A DNA stretch of 64,000 bases from an uncultured Clostridia bacterium (lineage in GTDB: Bacteria > Bacillota > Clostridia > Lachnospirales > CAG-274), in the NCBI GenBank assembly GCA_947628755.1, contig CANRBC010000010.1, forward strand, positions 33,311 to 97,310, given 5' to 3'. The notes under the pieces were generated by a model, which made no database searches, was not told the origin of the DNA, and worked only from the letters and a program-made list of their open reading frames with translations. The translations under genes were made by a program, and so were the position numbers. Below, piece after piece: positions 8,775 through 19,163 of this stretch. The number at the start of each line of letters is the position of its first letter. Position 1 is the stretch's first letter.

Positions 8775-9959
8775 ATGGTATCAGAAAAAATGGCGCAGCT
8801 TGTTGCAGGCAGCTCTATTATAAGAGCTATGTTCCAGGACGGAAAAATAATGGCGGAAAAATACGGCAAGGAAAACGTATATGACTTTTCTCTCGGCAAT
8901 CCTTCCATAGTGCCGCCGCCAAGCGTAAAGGCGGCTATTGTGGATATAGCCGAAAACGAGCCTGAAATGGAGCTTCACGGCTATATGAGCAACGAAGGCT
9001 ACGACGACGTAAGGCAGACCATAGCCGAATATACCAACAAAACTCATGGCACAAATCTTTCTGCCAAAAATATAATTATGACAGTAGGCGCTGCAGGCGG
9101 GCTTAACGTGGCGCTTAAGTCATTGCTCAATCCGGGTGAGGAGGTAGTGGTCGTAGCTCCGTATTTTGGCGAGTACGATAATTATATTTCAAACTTTGAC
9201 GGCGTAAAGGTAGTCATAAGTCCCGATTACGAAAGATTTTCAATTAATTTTGAGGAGCTGGAGTCAAAGATAACGCCAAAAACCAAATTTATGATAATAA
9301 ACAGTCCCAACAATCCCACAGGCGCTGTTTACTCCGAGGACGATATTAAGAAATTGGCAGATATTCTCAATAAAAAGCAGGCGGAATACAACACCGAGAT
9401 ATTCCTTTTCAGCGACGAGCCTTACAGAGAAATAGCCTTTAAGGGCGTTAAGGTACCCTATATCACCAATTATTACAAAAATGCCATAGTAGGCTATTCC
9501 TACTCAAAGAGCCTTTCACTTCCGGGTGAAAGAATAGGCTATCTTGTAGTACCAAGCGAGCTTGACGATTTTGAGGATACCATTGTGGCAATGAGCGTTG
9601 CCACAAGAATAATGGGATTTGTAAACGCTCCAAGCCTTATGCAGAAGGTAGTCGCAAGATGTATAGGTCAGACATCAGATTTAAAGGTTTATGAAGAAAA
9701 TAAGGATATACTCTACAACGCCTTAAGGGAATACGGCTACGAGTGCGTAGAGCCGGGCGGTACATTCTATATGTTTCCCAAGTGCCCTATTCCCGACGAT
9801 AAGGAATTCTGTGCCAAGGCAAAGGATTTCAGACTTGTAATCGTACCCGGTTCGGGATTCAGCTGCCCAGGTTATTTCAGAATAGCATTCTGCGTGGATA
9901 AGTCCACTGTGCTTAACTCTCTGGATAGCTTTAAAAAGCTAATAGATTTCTATAAATAA
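8775..9959 (+). CDS. pyridoxal phosphate-dependent aminotransferase (class I/II, aspartate aminotransferase-like)
   Basis: MIINSPNNPTGAVYSEDDIKKLADIL, YSYSKSLSLPGERIGYLVV (PLP Lys); RBS aaggaggaatgta. Confidence 0.93.
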   Translation: MVSEKMAQLVAGSSIIRAMFQDGKIMAEKYGKENVYDFSLGNPSIVPPPSVKAAIVDIAENEPEMELHGYMSNEGYDDVRQTIAEYTNKTHGTNLSAKNIIMTVGAAGGLNVALKSLLNPGEEVVVVAPYFGEYDNYISNFDGVKVVISPDYERFSINFEELESKITPKTKFMIINSPNNPTGAVYSEDDIKKLADILNKKQAEYNTEIFLFSDEPYREIAFKGVKVPYITNYYKNAIVGYSYSKSLSLPGERIGYLVVPSELDDFEDTIVAMSVATRIMGFVNAPSLMQKVVARCIGQTSDLKVYEENKDILYNALREYGYECVEPGGTFYMFPKCPIPDDKEFCAKAKDFRLVIVPGSGFSCPGYFRIAFCVDKSTVLNSLDSFKKLIDFYK

Positions 9960-9979
9960 CAAAAGGGTCTTATAACTCA

Positions 9980-10070
9980 CCCACAAAAATTTAGTCTTAA
10001 ATCAAATAGAGCTGTCGCATTATGACCTTATGCTTACAAGTCATAACGCGACAGCTCTTTGCGTTTTTTT
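9980..10070. repeat. dispersed palindromic repeat copy A (also a plausible terminator)
   Basis: agagctgtcgcattatgac ... gtcataacgcgacagctct (10008-10058) preceded by acaaaaattta...taaatcaaat and followed by a T-tract. Confidence 0.8.
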
Positions 10071-10081
10071 ATTTACCCAAA

Positions 10082-10636
10082 CTAGAAGCTGAATGTATCC
10101 TTAAGACCCTTCCACTTTTTATCCTTTTCGGAAAGTATCAGCTTTGATGTATCCTCTACCGGCCAGTCTATGCCTATATCCGGGTCGTTCCATGCAAGTC
10201 CGCCCTCATCGCCAGGGTGATAAAAATCGGTACATTTATAGGTAAATTCGGCTACATCGCTAAGCACTACAAAGCCGTGAGCAAAGCCCTCGGGAATATA
10301 GAACTGCTTCTTGTTCTCATCGCTTAATTCCACGCCGAACCACTTGCCGTAGGTACTGCTTTTGCGTCTGAGGTCTACTGCCACATCGAATACCCTGCCC
10401 TTTACAACTCTCACCAGCTTGCCCTGGGGGTACTGCTTCTGAAAGTGAAGTCCTCTCAGCACATTTTTGACGCTCATGGACTGATTGTCCTGAACGAATA
10501 CCATATCCAGACCCTCCGCCTTAAAGTCGTTAAGGTTATATGTCTCCATAAAGTAGCCTCTTTCGTCGCCGAAAACCGTAGGCTCTATTACACACAGACC
10601 CTCTATATCGCATTTTGTCACCTTTATTTTGCCCAT
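10082..10636 (-). CDS. rfbC: dTDP-4-dehydrorhamnose 3,5-epimerase
   Basis: GDERGYFMETYNLNDFKAEGLDMVFVQDNQSMSVKNVLRGLHFQKQYPQGKLVRVVKGRVFDVAVDLRRKS. Confidence 0.95.
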   Translation of the reverse strand: MGKIKVTKCDIEGLCVIEPTVFGDERGYFMETYNLNDFKAEGLDMVFVQDNQSMSVKNVLRGLHFQKQYPQGKLVRVVKGRVFDVAVDLRRKSSTYGKWFGVELSDENKKQFYIPEGFAHGFVVLSDVAEFTYKCTDFYHPGDEGGLAWNDPDIGIDWPVEDTSKLILSEKDKKWKGLKDTFSF

Positions 10637-10637
10637 T

Positions 10638-13424
10638 TTATTTCCTGCCTTTCTTGGAAAGTCTTTTTGGCTTGTTGTCGGAGCTGTTTTTCTTTGCCTC
10701 AGCCTTCTGCTGTCTTATGCTTTCGGCAACGGCTTCCTCATGAGCCTTTATCTGAGCTGCCTTTTCGGCAGCCCTAGCCTTTCTTTTCTTATCTATGATA
10801 TTATATACGACAGCCAGAAGTATGCCTGCAAAGGATACTATTATTGAAGGCACAAGTCCCTTTGAAGTAAAGTGGAATGTGATACTGTGCTCGCCGGCAG
10901 GCACGCTTACACCTATAACGCCGTCGTCGCCAATGGATACCTTATCCACAGGCTTTCCGTCAAGTGTCACTCTCCAGCCGCCTATATAGGGTATGGAGGT
11001 AAAGAGTATGCCGTCCTCCGCAGCGTTTACAGTACCCTCTATATTTGTATCCTCAAAGCTCGTAATATTGTAGGGATGCTCCTTGAGCTTGTCATAAGCC
11101 CTTTGGAATACGTCGTCATTATAGCTTGCGCCGTATATCTTTACAGTACCGTCTTTTCTGTATGTCTTCTCAAATTCGCCCTTGTTGGTAAGCTCGAATG
11201 TAACGGTTATCTTTTCTCCCGTCTTAACGTGACCTATATCGAAAAGGCTCTTGCCTGCGGAAAGCTCTCTGTCCTCGTTGGCAGTATCCGTTCTGTATTT
11301 AACTCTCTTGGCGTTGCCTGCGTCTACATACACAAAGAGATACTGATCCTTGTCTGATGTAAATTCCGTCGTAACAGTAGGCAGAAGGTCAAGATTAGCA
11401 GGGTCTGTCAGCTTATACTTGAACTCGTTGGAATTTATTTCTTCGGTTACCTCCATATAGGTCTTTGTAATGCTGTCAGGCTGAACGTCTGTAAACATTT
11501 CCTCGTCTATGCCTGCCGCCAGCTTAACAAAGTCGTTCTGCACCCTGAATGGCATTGATTCCGTAGTTTCCCAGTTTTCAATATCCTTGTTCACCATAAA
11601 GCCTAGAGGAAGCACTCTGTCGTTTCTGTATATCCATACGTTGCCGAACTCGTTTTCCTTTTCGTATCTTTCGTTCCTTATAGTGCCGTCGCCGTTTTCG
11701 GCAGCCTTGTTCATAACGTATTTAAGATCGAACATGGCGTCTACAAGGGCGGTCGGGTCGTAATATCGGTAGCTGTTGCCCGTAGCGGCAATGCCCAGAT
11801 GACCTATGAATTCGGAAATACCGCCCGGGGCAAGTGATGAGAACTGAGAGAAGCCTCTGTAATGATAGAGGGCGGCGTCGTTTATGGTAGTAAAGCGCCT
11901 GAACTCTGTTCTGTAAAAATTGCCGTTTTCCTTTTCGTCAAGGTATGCAACCGCCTTGTTGGCATTGTCTATATACTGCACATACTCGTTTCTGGAGGTA
12001 GTCCTGTCAAGTCCCTCATAGCTGGAGAACAGACATTCCGCTATTACAAGGACAAGTAAAACGCACAGTACAGACAAAATGCCCGCAGGCTTTGTGTTCT
12101 TATATACATTAATAAGTATTGCGTATACCACAATAGCGATAATGTTTATTATTATGTCGGAATCCGTCAGCACTCTGTCTATATCGTTTATATTCGGCAC
12201 AAGCACATATTCCGTAAACAGAAGCACAAGCACATAGAATATGCCTGCAAATACCACCCATTGAATATCTGCGGTTTTTATATTCATAAGTCCCTTGTAG
12301 GCTATCATAAGCATTATGAAGCTGTATATGAACGTATATCTGTGAGGCAGATTTGACGGGAAGTGGAAGCCGTGTATCATATAGTCCAAAGGCTTGATAC
12401 AAGCGCACAGGAGCATAAACACAAGGAGAACTCCTATAAGCGTCTTTTCCTTCCTTGATATTTTCTTGTTAAAGAAATAAAGAGGAATAAGCATCATTGT
12501 AATAACGCCGCTGTATACATTGGGAAGGTCCTCGTTTCTTGCCAGTACAACGGGTCTTGCGCCTATGAAATGGTTGGTTATAAGCTGATAAACATTGTCA
12601 TAGAACTCAAATGCAGGGAAATTGGTGTCGCTTGTGGCGGTCTGGCTCAACGCTATGGCAACAGGCGCCAGTATGAACATTGAAATAAGAGCCGCTATTA
12701 TGGACACTATCGAAAACTTTATAAATCTTGAAATCATAAGATTTCTGCTTTTTTTCCACTCGTAGTCGGAGAAAAGCACCACAAGGAAATAGAGAGCTGA
12801 AAATACGCAGACTATAACTGCCATATAGAAGTTAACTATCATTGTAAACACAAGGGAAACAAGATAGAAAACGTGCTTGTCCTCATGTATGAGCCTTTCT
12901 ATACCCAAGGCTACAAGGGGGAATATGGCTACTGTATCCAGCCACATGACATTCCAGTAGTAGCCTGTCATAAATGCGGTAAAGGCATAGAGCAAGCCGA
13001 ATATTGTAATAGAAATATCGTTTTTGTCAAAATGCTTTCTCAGATAATAAGAGAAGAAAGCCGCTGAAAAGCAGGTCTTCAAAAGTATAAAAAGAGCAAG
13101 AGCCTCAGGCAGAAGATGTTGGTTGAAAAGCAGTATAAGTATGCTTATGGGACTTGCGGTATAGTATGCGACCTGAGTTATAAACTCCTTGCCAAGTCCG
13201 CCCTCCCAGCTGTATATAAGGCTCTGACCGTTCATAATACGGTTTCTCAGCTCCTCATGGAAGGGGGCGTACTGATGATACAAATCCACCTTAAGCACTA
13301 TCTGATCGCCAAAGGGAAAAATGTGCCTTAGTATATATGTAGTCAGCATCAATACTGCCGTAAGCACAAATGCCAGTATCACAAATCTGTTGTCGTAAAA
13401 CAGATTTTTCTTTTTATCGTTCAT
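10638..13424 (-). CDS. YfhO-family polytopic membrane protein
   Basis: 928 aa; FPFGDQIVLKVDLYHQYAPFHEELRNRIMNGQSLIYSWEGGLGKEF, C-terminal TSIPYIGGWRVTLDGKPVDKV. Confidence 0.92.
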   Translation of the reverse strand: MNDKKKNLFYDNRFVILAFVLTAVLMLTTYILRHIFPFGDQIVLKVDLYHQYAPFHEELRNRIMNGQSLIYSWEGGLGKEFITQVAYYTASPISILILLFNQHLLPEALALFILLKTCFSAAFFSYYLRKHFDKNDISITIFGLLYAFTAFMTGYYWNVMWLDTVAIFPLVALGIERLIHEDKHVFYLVSLVFTMIVNFYMAVIVCVFSALYFLVVLFSDYEWKKSRNLMISRFIKFSIVSIIAALISMFILAPVAIALSQTATSDTNFPAFEFYDNVYQLITNHFIGARPVVLARNEDLPNVYSGVITMMLIPLYFFNKKISRKEKTLIGVLLVFMLLCACIKPLDYMIHGFHFPSNLPHRYTFIYSFIMLMIAYKGLMNIKTADIQWVVFAGIFYVLVLLFTEYVLVPNINDIDRVLTDSDIIINIIAIVVYAILINVYKNTKPAGILSVLCVLLVLVIAECLFSSYEGLDRTTSRNEYVQYIDNANKAVAYLDEKENGNFYRTEFRRFTTINDAALYHYRGFSQFSSLAPGGISEFIGHLGIAATGNSYRYYDPTALVDAMFDLKYVMNKAAENGDGTIRNERYEKENEFGNVWIYRNDRVLPLGFMVNKDIENWETTESMPFRVQNDFVKLAAGIDEEMFTDVQPDSITKTYMEVTEEINSNEFKYKLTDPANLDLLPTVTTEFTSDKDQYLFVYVDAGNAKRVKYRTDTANEDRELSAGKSLFDIGHVKTGEKITVTFELTNKGEFEKTYRKDGTVKIYGASYNDDVFQRAYDKLKEHPYNITSFEDTNIEGTVNAAEDGILFTSIPYIGGWRVTLDGKPVDKVSIGDDGVIGVSVPAGEHSITFHFTSKGLVPSIIVSFAGILLAVVYNIIDKKRKARAAEKAAQIKAHEEAVAESIRQQKAEAKKNSSDNKPKRLSKKGRK

Positions 13425-13425
13425 A

Positions 13426-13869
13426 TCAGACTTCTCCTTTATTTTTAAATATAAATAATTTACTGAAAATATAGTTCATTACCACTATTACAAACTGACC
13501 CAGTATCTTACATACGCTGTCGTTGAAATGCAGAACAGATACCGTTACATTCATCCACACAAGCTCAAAGCCAAGGGACAATATTCTTGCTCCCACAAAG
13601 GAGGATACCTCCTTGGCAAGCACTTTCGGCGCAAAGGACACAGATTGGAATACAAAGAGCTTGTTTGTAATATATGCAAATGTAACAGCCAGTATCCAGC
13701 TTGATACATTTGCTATATTCATCTGCAAGGGCGTCGGTTCTGCGCCTCCTGTAAGCATGAGCTTCACAGCTTCGTAGCTCACTATGGAAACGACTGTGGT
13801 AAGCACACCGAATACAAGATAGCTTATTGTTTCTCTGTTGCAGACACGGGAAATAATGCTTTTTATCAA
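13426..13869 (-). CDS. GtrA family protein
   Basis: ETISYLVFGVLTTVVSIVSYEAVKLM...NKLFVFQS...NYIFSKLFIFK. Confidence 0.9.
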   Translation of the reverse strand: MIKSIISRVCNRETISYLVFGVLTTVVSIVSYEAVKLMLTGGAEPTPLQMNIANVSSWILAVTFAYITNKLFVFQSVSFAPKVLAKEVSSFVGARILSLGFELVWMNVTVSVLHFNDSVCKILGQFVIVVMNYIFSKLFIFKNKGEV

Positions 13870-13874
13870 TACGA

Positions 13875-14825
13875 TTACCTCCCATAGTCGTTTTGGGGCT
13901 TGTCCACATTGGTTTCCGCTATTATATATACAGGACGGTTTTTGACCTCAATATATATCTTTGCAATATATTCGCCCATTATACCGCAACACAGCATAAT
14001 ACAGCCGCCCAGAAACAAAAGTATCGTTATGATAGAGGCGTAGCCCGGGAAATCCCTGCCGTGTACAAGGGTCTTTATAACGATATATATAAGATATATA
14101 AATGATGATGCGGATATTATACTGCCCAAATATATAGCTACCTTAAGAGGAAATGTGGAAAAGGCAGTTATGCCCGCTATGGCGTATTTCAGAAGTCCCC
14201 AGAAGCTCCACTTGGTTTCTCCTGCGGCTCTTTCCACATCATTGAAGCTGAGCCACTTTGTATTGAAGCCGACCCAGCTGAATATACCCTTGCTGAAGCG
14301 CTGAACCTCGCTCAGAGCAACTACGGCGTCTGTCATTTTGCGGCTCATCATTCTGAAATCTCCTGCTCCGTCGGGCATACTGACCTCTGAAATTCTGTTT
14401 ATAAAGCTATAAAACCGCCTTGTAAAAAATGTACGGAGAAAAGGGTCGCCGTCTCTGGTGGCTCTGTTGGTAGCGCAGCAGTCATAGCCCTCCTCCATTG
14501 CCTCAAGCATTTGAGGAATAAGGGCAGGCGGATGCTGCAAATCCGCGTCCAGTATAGCCGTGTAATCCCCTGTGGAATTCTTAAGTCCGGCATACATGGC
14601 GGATTCCTTGCCAAAGTTACGGGAGAAGGATATATATTTCACCCTGCTGTCCTTTTCTGCAAGCTCTTTCATTATATCGAGAGTACCGTCGGTACTTCCG
14701 TCATTTACAAATATAAAGTTGAAATCATAATTATCAATGCCGTCGGCAACTCTTTTTGCCTCGTCGTAGAACATTTTAAGCACAGCCGACTCATTGTAAC
14801 AGGGAACTATCAGATCTACAAGCAT
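13875..14825 (-). CDS. family 2 glycosyltransferase (DPM1/GtrB-like)
   Basis: VDLIVPCYNESAVLKMFYDEAKR...DADLQHPPALIPQML; two C-terminal TMs. Internal ATG at 14825 chosen. Confidence 0.93.
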   Translation of the reverse strand: MLVDLIVPCYNESAVLKMFYDEAKRVADGIDNYDFNFIFVNDGSTDGTLDIMKELAEKDSRVKYISFSRNFGKESAMYAGLKNSTGDYTAILDADLQHPPALIPQMLEAMEEGYDCCATNRATRDGDPFLRTFFTRRFYSFINRISEVSMPDGAGDFRMMSRKMTDAVVALSEVQRFSKGIFSWVGFNTKWLSFNDVERAAGETKWSFWGLLKYAIAGITAFSTFPLKVAIYLGSIISASSFIYLIYIVIKTLVHGRDFPGYASIITILLFLGGCIMLCCGIMGEYIAKIYIEVKNRPVYIIAETNVDKPQNDYGR

Positions 14826-15244
14826 AATAGTCTCCTTTCCCCAAATTTTATAACATACCAATCTTATTTTAACCCAAAAATCAATATATAGCAATAAAAA
14901 AATGAAATTTTTGGATAAAAGATGAGTATAAATGGTTTTTGTCAATCGGTTAATTTTCTGATTTTATAAAGAAATAATAAGGATTTTGAGGATTCTTGGA
15001 TTTATAATTTATATAAGTGACAGATTGTCCTATTGCTGTACAATATTGTTCAGCCATTAGTAACATATTTAGTGTTTTGGCAAAACTGAAAGTCGTTTTG
15101 ACAAATGATTGCTAAAGCTTATGATGAAATGAAAATGTATTAAGAGAATATGTGAGAAATCAATTACAGAAAGATATGGCTGATGGTCAAATAAGTCTGA
15201 AAGAGTATATAGACCCGTTTACGGGTAAGCCGATAGAAAAAAGC

Positions 15245-15280
15245 AAGTCAAGACCACCGGCTTAGCCGATGGTCTTGACT
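15245..15280 (-). terminator. terminator-like hairpin downstream of the DUF4956 gene
   Basis: agtcaagaccaccggc ttagccgatggtcttgact stem. Confidence 0.6.
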
Positions 15281-15289
15281 AGATATATT

Positions 15290-15970
15290 TTAAAACTCTC
15301 CCTTTCTACCTTCAAGAAACAGTGATACAGACAGATTTCCGTTTCTGCATCTCAGCTCGTCTATAAAATCCTTTGTCTTTTCATTCTGTCTCATTACCAG
15401 CTTATAATCCAGCTCGTATACGCTTCCCAAATCCAGAGTGGTAACTCTCACAAGCTCGTGCTTTACGGTATATTGCTTCAGAATGTCGTCAAACACGCCC
15501 TCGTAGTCCAGATTTTCCGGTATAAGCACCTTTAGCTTTCTGTCCATTATTTTTCTGTTGCCGAAATTGAGCCTTGTAAGAACAAGCATAAGCAGGCACA
15601 GAAACACCGTAAACACAAGACCGTATATATAATATCCCAGACCGCAGGCAAGACCTATCGCCACGGTAGCAAATATATAGGATATATTCTTGGGACTGCC
15701 CGGCTCGCTTCTGAATCGTATAAGAGCAAAAGCGCCGCTTATACTCAGAGCGGAGGCAATGCTGTTGCCTATAAGCTGTATCACAATAGAGGCTGCCACA
15801 GGCACTATTACCAGCGTATAGCAGAAGCTGGAGCTGTAATTTTCCTTTTCAGCAGTTATCATGTATGTAAAGCTGACTATAAGTCCCAGTACAAATGAAA
15901 CGGCTATGGTTTCCACCGCCATAACAGGGGAAATATCCGTATTGAGGGACTGCAATATCACATCAGGCAT
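15290..15970 (-). CDS. DUF4956 membrane protein
   Basis: IGNSIASALSISGAFALIRFRSEPGSPKNISYIFATVAIGLACGLGYY. Confidence 0.88.
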   Translation of the reverse strand: MPDVILQSLNTDISPVMAVETIAVSFVLGLIVSFTYMITAEKENYSSSFCYTLVIVPVAASIVIQLIGNSIASALSISGAFALIRFRSEPGSPKNISYIFATVAIGLACGLGYYIYGLVFTVFLCLLMLVLTRLNFGNRKIMDRKLKVLIPENLDYEGVFDDILKQYTVKHELVRVTTLDLGSVYELDYKLVMRQNEKTKDFIDELRCRNGNLSVSLFLEGRKGEF

Positions 15971-16700
15971 ATAATCTACTCTCCTTTATTCCGTATTTAA
16001 GATAATGCTCATATTCCGTGCCGTATTTTGAAAAAGACGTTTTTTCAAGGTCGTGATGCCTTATAAGGGCAATAAGCCACATAGGCATCCTGTCCATATA
16101 CTTTATCTCCATTACCATAGTATCCCTTGGCACTACTCTCTCTCCGAACACACCGTATTCAAGAGCCACGTCCTCCCGCCTTGCAATAATATTTTTGTCA
16201 AATGTTATGCGAAGCTCACTGTCTGTTTTTCCCGTAAAAGCCTGTCTTTCGTAGGAAAGATATACCTTCGGCTCAACCTCATAGTGCCTTATGCTGTATT
16301 TAAGCTCCTTTAGCACCTGCTCGTTCATATATTCCCTTATTTCAGGTATTTCTCCCGTATTCACAAAATCGTATGCTTCCTTAAGGGTAAGAGTGGTACG
16401 TCTTTTGTTTACCACTCCATGGTACTTTTTCTTTATCTCCAGAAATACCTTGGAATCCATAGACGGTACGCCGTAGGCTCTCAGCCTTATTTTTTCCTTG
16501 TACACAGGCTTGGTTACGGACATTCTTATAAGATTGTTGTCCTCCGTATCGTAGTATATATTTGATATGGCATAAAAGCTGCCGTTTTTACTGTATTCGT
16601 CGGGAAAAGCATATTTGCTAAGCTCTGCCGCTATATGCTCATACTGTTCTTTTGTTATAACATATTTCTCCTCAACTCTGTTGAAAATTTCCTTTGCCAT
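15963..16700 (-). CDS. VTC-domain (polyphosphate polymerase) protein
   Basis: RVEEKYVITKEQYEHIA...NIYYDTEDNNLIRMSVTKPVYKEKIRLRAYG...FLEIKKKYHGVVNKRRTTL. Confidence 0.9.
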   Translation of the reverse strand: MAKEIFNRVEEKYVITKEQYEHIAAELSKYAFPDEYSKNGSFYAISNIYYDTEDNNLIRMSVTKPVYKEKIRLRAYGVPSMDSKVFLEIKKKYHGVVNKRRTTLTLKEAYDFVNTGEIPEIREYMNEQVLKELKYSIRHYEVEPKVYLSYERQAFTGKTDSELRITFDKNIIARREDVALEYGVFGERVVPRDTMVMEIKYMDRMPMWLIALIRHHDLEKTSFSKYGTEYEHYLKYGIKESRLYA

Positions 16701-16851
16701 ACAATGCACCTCTTTCCTTTTCACAGCTAATAATTTACCACCTTAAAATTAAAATATAATATGTGTTAAATTAGAAAAAGATTAAAATTACATTGACTTT
16801 GCCCTGAATATGGGATAACATAATTATTATCAATATTTAAGGAGAATACAG

Positions 16852-17394
16852 ATGAAAGAGCTTTTGGAATTGTATTGGGTATTCTGTAAAATGGGCGCAG
16901 TATGCTTTGGCGGAGGCTATGCCATGCTCCCTATAATACAGGCTGAAATAGTGGATAAAAGAGGCTGGGCGACCTCCGAGGAAATTATGGATTACTACGC
17001 CATAGGTCAATGCACACCGGGAGTTATAGCAGTCAATACCTCTACATTTATAGGCAACAAAAGAGCGGGCATACCGGGAGCAATAGCGGCTACGGCAGGC
17101 TTTGTCACCCCCTCTGTTATTATAATAATGATAATATCGTCGCTTCTGAAAAACTTTGCCCACATTACTTATGTGGAAAGAGCCTTTTCAGGCATAAGGA
17201 TATGCGTTGCAGTCCTTATAATAAACGCCACGGTAAAGCTCTGGAAAAGTGCTGTAAAGGACAAAATAGGTCTTGTTATATGCCTCGGCGTATTTTTACT
17301 TTCGGCATTTACGCCTCTTAGTCCCGTTATATTTGTGGTGCTTTCAGGCTTCGCAGGGTATTTTATATGCAAATGGAAGGGGGCGTCTGAATGA
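16852..17394 (+). CDS. chromate transporter (half-size)
   Basis: FCKMGAVCFGGGYAMLPIIQAEIVDKRGW...GQCTPGVIAVNTSTFIG. Confidence 0.92.
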   Translation: MKELLELYWVFCKMGAVCFGGGYAMLPIIQAEIVDKRGWATSEEIMDYYAIGQCTPGVIAVNTSTFIGNKRAGIPGAIAATAGFVTPSVIIIMIISSLLKNFAHITYVERAFSGIRICVAVLIINATVKLWKSAVKDKIGLVICLGVFLLSAFTPLSPVIFVVLSGFAGYFICKWKGASE

Positions 17395-17960
17395 TACAGC
17401 TTCTTCTCCTTATAATAGAGTTTTTCAAAATAGGTCTTTTTGCCATAGGCGGAGGTCTTGCTACGCTGCCCTTTCTCTATGACCTTACGGTAACTCACCC
17501 CGATTGGGTAAACCGTTCTCAGCTCCTTGATATGGTAGCTATTTCGGAATCCACACCGGGCGCTTTGGGAGTAAATATGGCGACCTATGTAGGCAATATA
17601 ATAGCAGGACCCTTAGGCGGCGTTGCCACTACTATTGGTCTTGTTATGCCCTCTGTTATAATAATAGTGATAGTTGCAAAATTTCTGGAGAGATTCAAGG
17701 ACAGTCCTATTGTACAGAATGTATTCTACGGCATACGCCCTGCCTCAATAGGGCTTATAATGGCAGCCGCCTTTGTCGTAATAAAGGAGGCCCTTATGGA
17801 CATACCCCTTTTTAGCGAAACAGGCAGCTTTACGGACTTGTTCAGAATAAAGTCAATAATATTCGGCATAATACTCTATATCGGCATGGTAAAGTTCAAG
17901 AAGCACCCCATACTCTATATTGCAATAGCGGCGGTAGTAGGAAATATAATAGCGTTCTGA
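17391..17960 (+). CDS. chromate transporter (half-size)
   Basis: FFKIGLFAIGGGLATLPFLYDL...ISESTPGALGVNMATYVG; overlaps the preceding gene. Confidence 0.92.
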   Translation: MIQLLLLIIEFFKIGLFAIGGGLATLPFLYDLTVTHPDWVNRSQLLDMVAISESTPGALGVNMATYVGNIIAGPLGGVATTIGLVMPSVIIIVIVAKFLERFKDSPIVQNVFYGIRPASIGLIMAAAFVVIKEALMDIPLFSETGSFTDLFRIKSIIFGIILYIGMVKFKKHPILYIAIAAVVGNIIAF

Positions 17961-17961
17961 T

Positions 17962-18858
17962 ATGAAAACAACAGTAAAAAAGGCTCTTGAAAAAATGGGT
18001 TTTACCGACTGTACGCCTGTTTTTCATCAGACCTCCGAAAACACAACATTTATAATAAAAAAAGAAGATATACCCCTGTATACCCTTAGAATATCCCGAA
18101 AAAACAGCAGAACACCCTCTCAGCTCGAAGGGGAGCTTAAATGGATGAAAGCAATAAAGGGCGTGAATATGGCTGAGCCCATTTCGGAAATACTGGATAT
18201 AGACGGGTATTTCTGCGTATTTTTTAAGTATATAGACGGAGAAATGCCAAGCTACAACGATGAAGAGGTACTGTATAACATCGGCAAGATAGCGGCGCAG
18301 CTCCATAAATTTGCCGATATGCGTCTTGACCGCCCTGTGTGGAGCATAGAAAATATGACAGGCAGAAACGGTCTGTGGGGCGATTGGAGAAAAAATGATG
18401 AGCTTACCTATAAAGACAGGGAAGTTATAGAAAAGGCTCTGAGCATTGCCGCAGAAAAAATAAAGGAATACGATTCCCCAAAATACGGACTTATACACGC
18501 CGATTTAAGAATTACGAATATTATACAAAACGACAAATACTATGCCATAGACTTTGACGACTGCGGCTACGGCTATTTTATGCAGGATATTGCAGCGGCT
18601 CTCAGCTTTATGGAAAACTCTGAAAATATAGAAGCCCTTAAGTCCGCCTGGTTCAGAGGCTATGAGGAGATAACTCCCCTTGACACAAGGGACAGGGAAA
18701 TAGCCGACTCCTTTATATTACTGAGGAAAATACAGCTCCTTGCATGGGTCACCTCCCATACCGACAGCGAATATGTGCAGGGAATAAGGAAGGGCTTCGG
18801 TGCGAAAAGCGTTGCTACTGCCGTTACTTACTTAAATAAAAGCTATAATATTATGTAA
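17962..18858 (+). CDS. phosphotransferase (APH/homoserine kinase-like)
   Basis: YGLIHADLRITNIIQNDKYYAIDFDDCGYGYFMQDIAAAL. Confidence 0.88.
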   Translation: MKTTVKKALEKMGFTDCTPVFHQTSENTTFIIKKEDIPLYTLRISRKNSRTPSQLEGELKWMKAIKGVNMAEPISEILDIDGYFCVFFKYIDGEMPSYNDEEVLYNIGKIAAQLHKFADMRLDRPVWSIENMTGRNGLWGDWRKNDELTYKDREVIEKALSIAAEKIKEYDSPKYGLIHADLRITNIIQNDKYYAIDFDDCGYGYFMQDIAAALSFMENSENIEALKSAWFRGYEEITPLDTRDREIADSFILLRKIQLLAWVTSHTDSEYVQGIRKGFGAKSVATAVTYLNKSYNIM

Positions 18859-18908
18859 TCATACCATTTACGGTACTTGTCAAAGGTAAAAGTTCTGAAC
18901 ATTTTTCC

Positions 18909-18937
18909 TTGACAACATTATATTTCTATTGTATAAT
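18909..18937 (+). promoter_or_regulatory. consensus sigma-A promoter for tRNA-Ser
   Basis: ttgaca - 17 nt - tataat, upstream of the tRNA. Confidence 0.8.
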
Positions 18938-18981
18938 AATTAAGCACTGTGATTGAAACAGGATTACAGTATCAGAACTAT

Positions 18982-19069
18982 GGAGTAGTACTCAAGTGGC
19001 TGAAGAGGCTCCCCTGCTAAGGGAGTAGGTCGTTAACGCGGCGCGAGAGTTCAAATCTCTCCTACTCCG
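18982..19069 (+). tRNA. tRNA-Ser (GCT)
   Basis: ggagtag...ctactcc acceptor stem, long variable arm, anticodon loop ctgctaa. Confidence 0.93.
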
Positions 19070-19077
19070 TTTTTAAG

Positions 19078-19113
19078 AGCTGCTGTACTTATAAAGTGCA
19101 GCGGCTTATTTTT
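19078..19113 (+). terminator. terminator after tRNA-Ser
   Basis: agctgctgtactt ataaagtgcagcggctt attttttt. Confidence 0.65.
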
Positions 19114-19163
19114 TACATAGATTGTTAGATACCTTACAATTATCCTCAAAGGGAGGCGGCATT

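Noticed and set aside
8781-9047. Antisense ORFs (here and opposite ruvB, ruvA, addB, pepF, YfhO and others)
   Set aside because: They mirror strongly supported genes, lack RBS and family motifs, and have atypical composition; treated as spurious.
15050-15245. Short coding-like stretch (LREYVRNQLQKDMADGQISLKEYIDPFTGKPIEKSK)
   Set aside because: No start, too short and no recognisable family; could be a gene relic but not supportable.
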